Source of the DNA: an uncultured Collinsella sp.
GTDB taxonomy: Bacteria > Actinomycetota > Coriobacteriia > Coriobacteriales > Coriobacteriaceae
Length of the DNA stretch: 36,230 nt
Assembly (NCBI GenBank): GCA_958423535.1
Contig: CATZRJ010000018.1
Location: 1 to 36,230, forward strand
Reading direction: 5' to 3'
The position numbers and the translations under genes were made by a program. Below the pieces are notes generated by a model. The model did not search any database and was not told the DNA's origin. It worked only from the letters and a program-made list of their open reading frames with translations. Each line of letters opens with the position of its first letter. Positions within the stretch are counted from its first letter, which is position 1. Positions 32,016 to 36,230 of this stretch are shown here, piece after piece.

Positions 32016-32798
32016 ATGACCGAAACCGCTGTTGAAACTTACGAGTCCACGACGAGGGGCGCCGCCTCGATGGCCGCCTATCGCGCCGTTCGCATCTTGC
32101 AACTATTAAGCGAGAACACCGGCGAGGACAAGGCCATGCTTTCCGATGAGTTGATCCGGCGCCTCGCCCATCCCGACGACCCCGCCCGCATGCCCATTTC
32201 GGCGGCGCGGCGCAGCATCTACACCGCCATCTCCGCACTTCGCCATGCCGGATACGAAATTGAGTACAAGCGCGGCGTGGGGTATCGGCTCTTGACCCGT
32301 TCGCTCACCGACGAGGAAATCATCCGGCTCCACGGCATGGTCATGCGCAACCGCTCCACGCCCATCGCCATTCGAAAAAGCATGGCTCAGCACTTGGTCG
32401 CCATGGCGAGTGCCGACGTTCGCGGTTACCTCGATGCACCCGAGCCTGCTCCAAGTGCCGGCAGCAAATCCACCAAGGCCACGCGCACGCCCGTCAAGCG
32501 CATCGACACCTGCGAGCTCATCGAGCAGGCCATCGACCACGGAACCACGGTGAGCTTTGATATTTCGAGCGTCACGGCACGCGGCGAAACCGAGGTGGTG
32601 CGGATGACGGTCCGGCCCTTTGCCATCAGGCAACGCGATGGCGTCTCGTATCTGCTGGGAACGGTCTACGACACCCGAGGCGCCGACGACACCCTGCGCA
32701 CCGTTGAGGTCAGCCGCATGAAAAACGTCAGTACGCGCTTGCTCGACGGCAAGAAACTCTTTGCTGCGCTAGACGAGGAGGACGCCTCCGCCGCATAA
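32016..32798 (+). CDS. WYL-type transcriptional regulator (HTH N-terminus)
   Basis: DNA-binding regulator, 260 aa. The N-terminal half looks like a winged helix (VRILQLLSENTGEDKAM, ARRSIYTAISALRHAGYEIE, then the wing KRGVGYRL), similar to the YafY group. The C-terminal half has the WYL pattern in SYLLGTVYDTR and LRTVEVSRMKN, where W-Y-L is replaced by S-Y-L-L-G. Residues 140-155 form an Ala/Ser/Thr-rich linker. The ATG at 32016 has GGAAAGGA about 10 nt upstream; a GTG at 32007 is too close to it. It lies before the ABC importer genes (160 bp), with no link proven. Ligand unknown. Confidence 0.78.
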   Translation: MTETAVETYESTTRGAASMAAYRAVRILQLLSENTGEDKAMLSDELIRRLAHPDDPARMPISAARRSIYTAISALRHAGYEIEYKRGVGYRLLTRSLTDEEIIRLHGMVMRNRSTPIAIRKSMAQHLVAMASADVRGYLDAPEPAPSAGSKSTKATRTPVKRIDTCELIEQAIDHGTTVSFDISSVTARGETEVVRMTVRPFAIRQRDGVSYLLGTVYDTRGADDTLRTVEVSRMKNVSTRLLDGKKLFAALDEEDASAA

Positions 32799-32867
32799 GA
32801 ACCTCCGCCGTCCATTCAACTACCCGTACCGCCCATCCGGTTCTGTATTAAAAAACCCGCCAGGTTA

Positions 32868-32926
32868 TTGTAAAAATGGACATCGGCGCTACTATAGAGC
32901 CACTTGCACTTTGTTTGAGTGCAGTG
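32868..32926 (+). promoter_or_regulatory. Candidate promoter and hairpin upstream of the ABC importer
   Basis: TTGTAA (32868-32873) and TATAGA (32893-32898) are 19 bp apart, a weak promoter. Directly downstream CACTTGCACT (32901-32910) pairs with AGTGCAGTG (32918-32926) around TTGTTTG. This could be an operator or an mRNA 5' hairpin. No T-box or other riboswitch consensus was seen. Confidence 0.4.
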
Positions 32927-32958
32927 TTTCCAGCCATTTCTATACTGGGAGTAACGAT

Positions 32959-33939
32959 ATGAAGGACATCACCATCAGCCGCAGGAGCCTTCTGGTCTCT
33001 GCCGGCCTGCTCGCGCTCGCTCCGCTCGCCGGATGCGGCGGCAACTCTGGTTCCGGCTCTGCTGCCGCCGGTTCCGACTACACCGTCGGCATTCTGCAGC
33101 TCACCGAGCACTCCGCACTCGACGCCGCCAACGACGGCTTTGTCAAGGCCATCAAGAAAAGCGGTCTCAAGGTCAAGATCGACCAGAAGAACGCCCAGAA
33201 CGACCAGTCCACGTGTAAGTCCATCGCCGACAAGTTTGTGGGCGACAACGTCAACCTGATTTATGCCATCGCCACGCCCGCCGCGCAGGCCGCCGCCGGC
33301 GCCACGGCCGATATCCCCATCGTGGGCTGCGCCATCACCGACTACGCCGCCTCGGGCCTGGTCCAGGACAACGACAAGCCCGGCACCAACGTCACGGGCG
33401 CTTCCGACCTCACCCCAGTCGCCGAGCAGCTCGAGATGATGCAGAAGGTCCTGCCCGACGTAAAGAAGGTCGGCCTGCTCTACTGCACCGCCGAGTCCAA
33501 CTCCGACGTCCAGATCAAGGCCGCCAAGAAGGAACTCGACAAGCTGGGCCTGGAGTACACCGACTTCACCGTCTCGAGCTCCAACGAGATCCAGTCCGTC
33601 GTCGAATCTGCCGTGGGCAAGGTCGACGCGCTCTACTCCCCCACTGACAACACCATCGCCGCGGGCGCTTCGCAGGTCGGTCAGATCTGCAAGGAGAATA
33701 AGCTCCCCTTCGTGACAGGCGAGGAGGGCATGTGCATGGCCGGCGGCCTGTTCACCCTCTCCATCAACTACGAGGACCTGGGCTACGCCGCGGGCGAGAT
33801 GGCCGTTAAGATCCTGAAGGGCGAGGCCAGGCCCGAGGATATGCCGATCAAGCACCTCTCGAGCAAGGACCTGGTCGTCGTCAAGAACGACGAGATGGCC
33901 GAGGCTCTGGGCATCGACCTTTCCGCTCTGGACGAGTAG
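32959..33939 (+). CDS. ABC transporter substrate-binding lipoprotein (TrpX-like)
   Basis: Extracellular ligand-binding component of an ABC importer, ABC_sub_bind family. It has 326 aa. The signal peptide ends in a lipobox LAGC with lipidated Cys26, and its n-region ISRRSLL resembles a twin-arginine motif. Mature features include DYTVGILQLTEHSALDAAN, ATPAAQAA and SPTDNTIAAG, characteristic of the family often found with T-box-regulated tryptophan importers. GGGAG lies 7 nt before the ATG. The permease and ATPase genes follow. Tryptophan or another aromatic amino acid is a guess from relatives. Confidence 0.9.
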   Translation: MKDITISRRSLLVSAGLLALAPLAGCGGNSGSGSAAAGSDYTVGILQLTEHSALDAANDGFVKAIKKSGLKVKIDQKNAQNDQSTCKSIADKFVGDNVNLIYAIATPAAQAAAGATADIPIVGCAITDYAASGLVQDNDKPGTNVTGASDLTPVAEQLEMMQKVLPDVKKVGLLYCTAESNSDVQIKAAKKELDKLGLEYTDFTVSSSNEIQSVVESAVGKVDALYSPTDNTIAAGASQVGQICKENKLPFVTGEEGMCMAGGLFTLSINYEDLGYAAGEMAVKILKGEARPEDMPIKHLSSKDLVVVKNDEMAEALGIDLSALDE

Positions 33940-34010
33940 CGCCATGCGCGGTAGCGCGTCTAGGGCACGCGCTCACGCCATAGCTGCGTTATTCAATATC
34001 TGAGTCACAG

Positions 34011-34039
34011 GGGCGAACGCCAAAGACCGGCGTTCGCCC
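34011..34039 (+). terminator. Intercistronic hairpin between importer SBP and permease genes
   Basis: GGGCGAACGCC (34011-34021) pairs perfectly with 34029-34039 around AAAGACC, followed by TGCTTGTT. It lies in the 204-bp gap and could reduce transcription into the permease/ATPase genes or stabilise the SBP mRNA, as is common for binding-protein operons. Confidence 0.6.
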
Positions 34040-34143
34040 TGCTTGTTACGGATGAGACAAAACATCCGGCCGCAGCTCTTTCATGCATTGTTACCGCTAT
34101 CATGGTGACTCACGTGTCCATCCTATCCTAGGAGGTATGAAGC

Positions 34144-35067
34144 ATGCTTATTGCATTGCAGGGCGCCGTTTCGCAGGGCGTCCTCTGGGGCATTATGGTG
34201 CTTGGTGTGTTTATCACGTTCCGCTTGCTCGACATCCCCGATATGACCTGCGACGGCAGCTTTGCCCTCGGCGGCTGCGTCTGTGCCGTGCTCATCGTCA
34301 ACAACAACGTCGACCCGTTGCTCGCTGTTTTGGCCGGCATGTGCGCCGGCGCCATCGCAGGCGCCGTCACGGGCATTTTGACCACCGTCTTTGAGATTCC
34401 CGCGATCCTCGCCGGAATCCTCACCCAGATCAGCCTGTGGTCCATCAACCTGCGCATCATGGGCAAATCCAACACGCCCATCCTTGCCAAGGGCACCATC
34501 TTCTCGTCTGTCAGCAACATGACGGGCCTGCCACAGTCCACCGTCGCCATCATCCTGGGCATCTTGCTCGCTGTGGCCATCGTTGCCATCCTGTATTGGT
34601 TCTTTGGCACCGAGATCGGCTCGGCACTGCGCGCCACCGGCAACAACGAGTACATGATCCGCGCCCTGGGCGTCAACACCAACTCCACCAAGATGATCGC
34701 CCTCGTGCTCTCCAACGCCCTCATCGGCCTTTCGGGCGCGCTCATCTGCCAGAGCCAGAAGTACGCCGACATTGGCATGGGCACCGGTGCCATCGTTATC
34801 GGTCTTGCCGCTATTGTTATCGGCGAGGTGCTCGGCCGCCTGCTGCCCGGCGGTCTCACGCAGTTTAGCGTCCGTCTTGCCTCCGCCGTCTTTGGCTCCG
34901 TGGTGTACTTCCTTATCCGCGCCATCGTGCTGCAGCTGGGCATGGACGCCAACGACATGAAGCTGCTCTCCGCCGTGATCGTCGCCGTGGCCCTGTGCGT
35001 GCCCGTGGTTTGGGAGCGCTATAAGCTCCGCAGCTCCTACACGAAGGGAGACGAGGCAGATGCTTAA
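34144..35067 (+). CDS. ABC transporter permease (TrpY-like)
   Basis: Membrane component of the importer, 307 aa, BPD_transp_2 (LivHM-like) family with about eight to nine hydrophobic spans. RLLDIPDMTCDGSFALGG near residue 27 and FFGTEIGSALRATGNN near 155 are typical of this family. AGGAGGT lies 7 nt before the ATG. Its last 8 bp overlap the ATPase start (ATGCTTAA), so the two are translationally coupled. Confidence 0.9.
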   Translation: MLIALQGAVSQGVLWGIMVLGVFITFRLLDIPDMTCDGSFALGGCVCAVLIVNNNVDPLLAVLAGMCAGAIAGAVTGILTTVFEIPAILAGILTQISLWSINLRIMGKSNTPILAKGTIFSSVSNMTGLPQSTVAIILGILLAVAIVAILYWFFGTEIGSALRATGNNEYMIRALGVNTNSTKMIALVLSNALIGLSGALICQSQKYADIGMGTGAIVIGLAAIVIGEVLGRLLPGGLTQFSVRLASAVFGSVVYFLIRAIVLQLGMDANDMKLLSAVIVAVALCVPVVWERYKLRSSYTKGDEADA

Positions 35068-35854
35068 GCTCTCGCACGTCAAAAAGACCTTTAACAAGGG
35101 CACCGTCACCGAGAAGCGCGCTCTTACCGGTGTCGACCTCACCCTGAATGACGGCGACTTTGTAACCGTGATTGGCGGCAACGGCGCCGGCAAGTCCACG
35201 CTGCTCAACATGATCGCCGGCGTGTATCCGCTCGATTTGGGCGTTATCGAGCTCGACGGCACCGACATCTCGCGCCTGAGCGAGTCGCAGCGCGCCAAGT
35301 ACCTGGGCCGCGTGTTCCAGGACCCCATGCGCGGCACCGCAGCCGACATGCAGATCGCCGAGAACCTGGCCCTCGCCAAGCGCCGCGGCCAGCGTCGCGG
35401 TCTTTCGTGGGGCGTCACCAAGGCCGAGAAGGACGAGTACGTTGAGCTGCTCAAGCGCCTGGACCTCGGTCTGGACACGCGCCTCAACGCCAAGGTCGGC
35501 CTGCTCTCGGGCGGCCAGCGCCAGGCACTCACCCTGCTCATGGCCACGCTCACCAAGCCGCGCCTGCTGCTGCTCGACGAGCACACGGCGGCCCTCGACC
35601 CCAAGACGGCCTCTAAGGTGCTCAATCTGACCGAGGAGATTGTCGACGAGAACCACCTGACCACGCTCATGGTCACGCACAATATGAACGACGCCATCCG
35701 TCTGGGCAATCGCCTGATCATGATGCACGAGGGTCACGTGATCTACGACGTGGCGGGCGATGAGAAGAAGTCGCTCACCGTCGCCGACCTGCTGCAGAAG
35801 TTCGAGGAGGTCTCGGGCGGCGAGCTCGCCAACGACCGCATGCTGCTGAGCTAA
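35060..35854 (+). CDS. ABC transporter ATP-binding protein (TrpZ-like)
   Basis: Energises the importer, 264 aa. Walker A GGNGAGKST (39-47), Q-loop Gln87, signature LSGGQ (149-153), Walker B LLLLDEHTAALD (169-180) and H-loop His207 are intact. The His after DE (DEH) is typical of this importer family, unlike the usual DEP. It starts inside the permease gene. It ends at two hairpin structures. Confidence 0.92.
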   Translation: MLKLSHVKKTFNKGTVTEKRALTGVDLTLNDGDFVTVIGGNGAGKSTLLNMIAGVYPLDLGVIELDGTDISRLSESQRAKYLGRVFQDPMRGTAADMQIAENLALAKRRGQRRGLSWGVTKAEKDEYVELLKRLDLGLDTRLNAKVGLLSGGQRQALTLLMATLTKPRLLLLDEHTAALDPKTASKVLNLTEEIVDENHLTTLMVTHNMNDAIRLGNRLIMMHEGHVIYDVAGDEKKSLTVADLLQKFEEVSGGELANDRMLLS

Positions 35855-35893
35855 AACCTGCCAAAAAGGGACAGGTTTATTTTGGCAGGTTTT
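35853..35893 (+). terminator. Hairpin terminator of the ABC importer operon, REP-like
   Basis: AAAACCTGCCAAAA (35853-35866) pairs perfectly with TTTTGGCAGGTTTT (35880-35893); the stem begins in the stop codon. The loop carries AGGGACAGGTTTA, resembling the GGGACAGGTTTATTTT repeat sequence known from REP elements of many bacteria. Its T-rich right arm can serve as a terminator. Confidence 0.75.
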
Positions 35894-35908
35894 ATCTGCG
35901 CAAACGTC

Positions 35909-35948
35909 AAAACCGCTGCTAAGGGACAGACGCCCTTGCGGCGGTTTT
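35909..35948 (+). terminator. Second hairpin downstream of the importer operon
   Basis: AAAACCGCTGCTAAGGG (35909-35925) pairs with CCCTTGCGGCGGTTTT (35933-35948), one mismatch and one bulge, loop ACAGACG. It shares AAGGGACAG with the hairpin 45 bp upstream. It ends in TTTT within the stem. Confidence 0.65.
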
Positions 35949-36011
35949 CGCATATTATGTCGATAATCCAGCGCCAGCAGGGACCACTGGTTAAGAACTA
36001 AGGAAACTGCC

Positions 36012-36176
36012 ATGAAAAGGTCTCTTCCGCATCCCAATTTGACCGTCGCACTCCTTGCCGGCGTGCTCGCCGGCGCCCCAGCCTACGCCACCGCGGCCAC
36101 CCCATCTCAAGTTATCGGCGCGTCCGAATGTGATCGGACGGGCTTTTTGGTGGGTATCATGGTTAAACGATCATGA
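36012..36176 (+). CDS. Small ORF with signal-peptide-like N-terminus
   Basis: 54 codons. AAGGA lies 7 nt before the ATG. MKRSLPHPN is followed by a hydrophobic core (LTVALLAGVLAGAPAYATAA) with an Ala-x-Ala cleavage pattern, so the N-terminus looks exported. The C-terminal part from residue 36 is read through a terminator-like hairpin (36121-36148) and is unlikely to be functional. Either this is a small exported peptide, or a remnant of a longer exported protein, or a leader of the gene at 36192. Not recognised. Confidence 0.35.
   Translation: MKRSLPHPNLTVALLAGVLAGAPAYATAATPSQVIGASECDRTGFLVGIMVKRS
36121..36148 (+). terminator. Terminator-like hairpin before the last gene
   Basis: CGTCCGA (36121-36127) pairs with TCGGACG (36134-36140) around ATGTGA, followed by GGCTTTTT. 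It lies about 27 nt before the ribosome site of the gene at 36192 and inside the small ORF. It could be an ordinary terminator or part of an attenuator. Confidence 0.65.
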
Positions 36177-36191
36177 GGAGGTTTTCCCTAC

Positions 36192-36230
36192 ATGGAATTG
36201 TTTGAGCCGATTCTTCATTTCTTTGAGCAA
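36192..36230 (+). CDS. Unknown protein, first 13 codons (runs off the window)
   Basis: GAGGAGG lies 10 nt before the ATG. The visible residues are MELFEPILHFFEQ, too few to assign a family. It begins 15 nt after the small ORF stop, in the same direction. Confidence 0.5.
   Translation, partial: MELFEPILHFFEQ

Noticed and set aside
32799..32958. T-box or other riboswitch upstream of the ABC importer
   Set aside because: No T-box antiterminator consensus and no terminator hairpin were found in the 160-bp gap.

Overview
The window is GC-rich, gene-dense bacterial chromosome. An actinobacterium of the class Coriobacteriia, most likely a Collinsella-type gut organism, is inferred from several features: a type II fatty-acid cluster with FabK as enoyl reductase, actinobacterial-style RpoB and RpoC, the codon use, and the many palindromic intergenic repeats. 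No rRNA, tRNA, CRISPR array, transposase or phage gene was seen.

Layout. (1) 1-4474, minus strand: fatty-acid synthesis operon fabH-acpP-fabK-fabD-fabG-fabF (fabF runs off the left edge). It is divergent from birA (4651-5427, plus), which encodes the biotin-protein ligase. The shared spacer carries two near-identical 19-bp direct repeats that look like an operator. (2) 5543-20102, minus strand: the transcription/translation block, in transcription order rplJ-rplL, galU, rpoB-rpoC, rpsL-rpsG-fusA-rpsJ. Promoters can be read upstream of rplJ, rpoB and rpsL, an L10 leader with an attenuator precedes rplJ, and intrinsic terminators follow rplL, galU, rpoC and rpsJ. galU sits between rplJL and rpoBC, and rpsJ follows fusA without tuf. 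(3) 20609-30173: accessory metabolism. It holds a class I aminotransferase, a hypothetical protein, a DNA-deoxyinosine glycosylase, a GH13 amylase, an MFS exporter, a fused FeoAB ferrous-iron transporter with a DtxR/IdeR-like upstream box, an alpha/beta hydrolase and a glucose-type PTS EIIA. (4) 30354-36230, plus strand: asnS, a WYL-type regulator, a three-gene TrpXYZ-like ABC importer, a small exported-peptide ORF and the first 13 codons of a further gene.

The larger gaps are mostly structured DNA. 8956-9394 holds the rpsL promoter, a long palindromic element and the rpoC terminator. 17369-17877 holds the rpoB promoter, a three-unit hairpin array with exact 62-bp period and the galU terminator. 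20103-20608 holds the L10 leader, the rplJ promoter and a second palindromic element related to the one upstream of rpsL. 18787-19100 holds the rplL terminator and otherwise nothing clear.

The most unusual observations are the 62-bp-period hairpin array upstream of rpoB, the two related palindromic elements that each sit upstream of a ribosomal-protein promoter, and a roughly 230-residue C-terminal extension of RpoC containing a helix-hairpin-helix segment that resembles the RNA polymerase alpha C-terminal domain.
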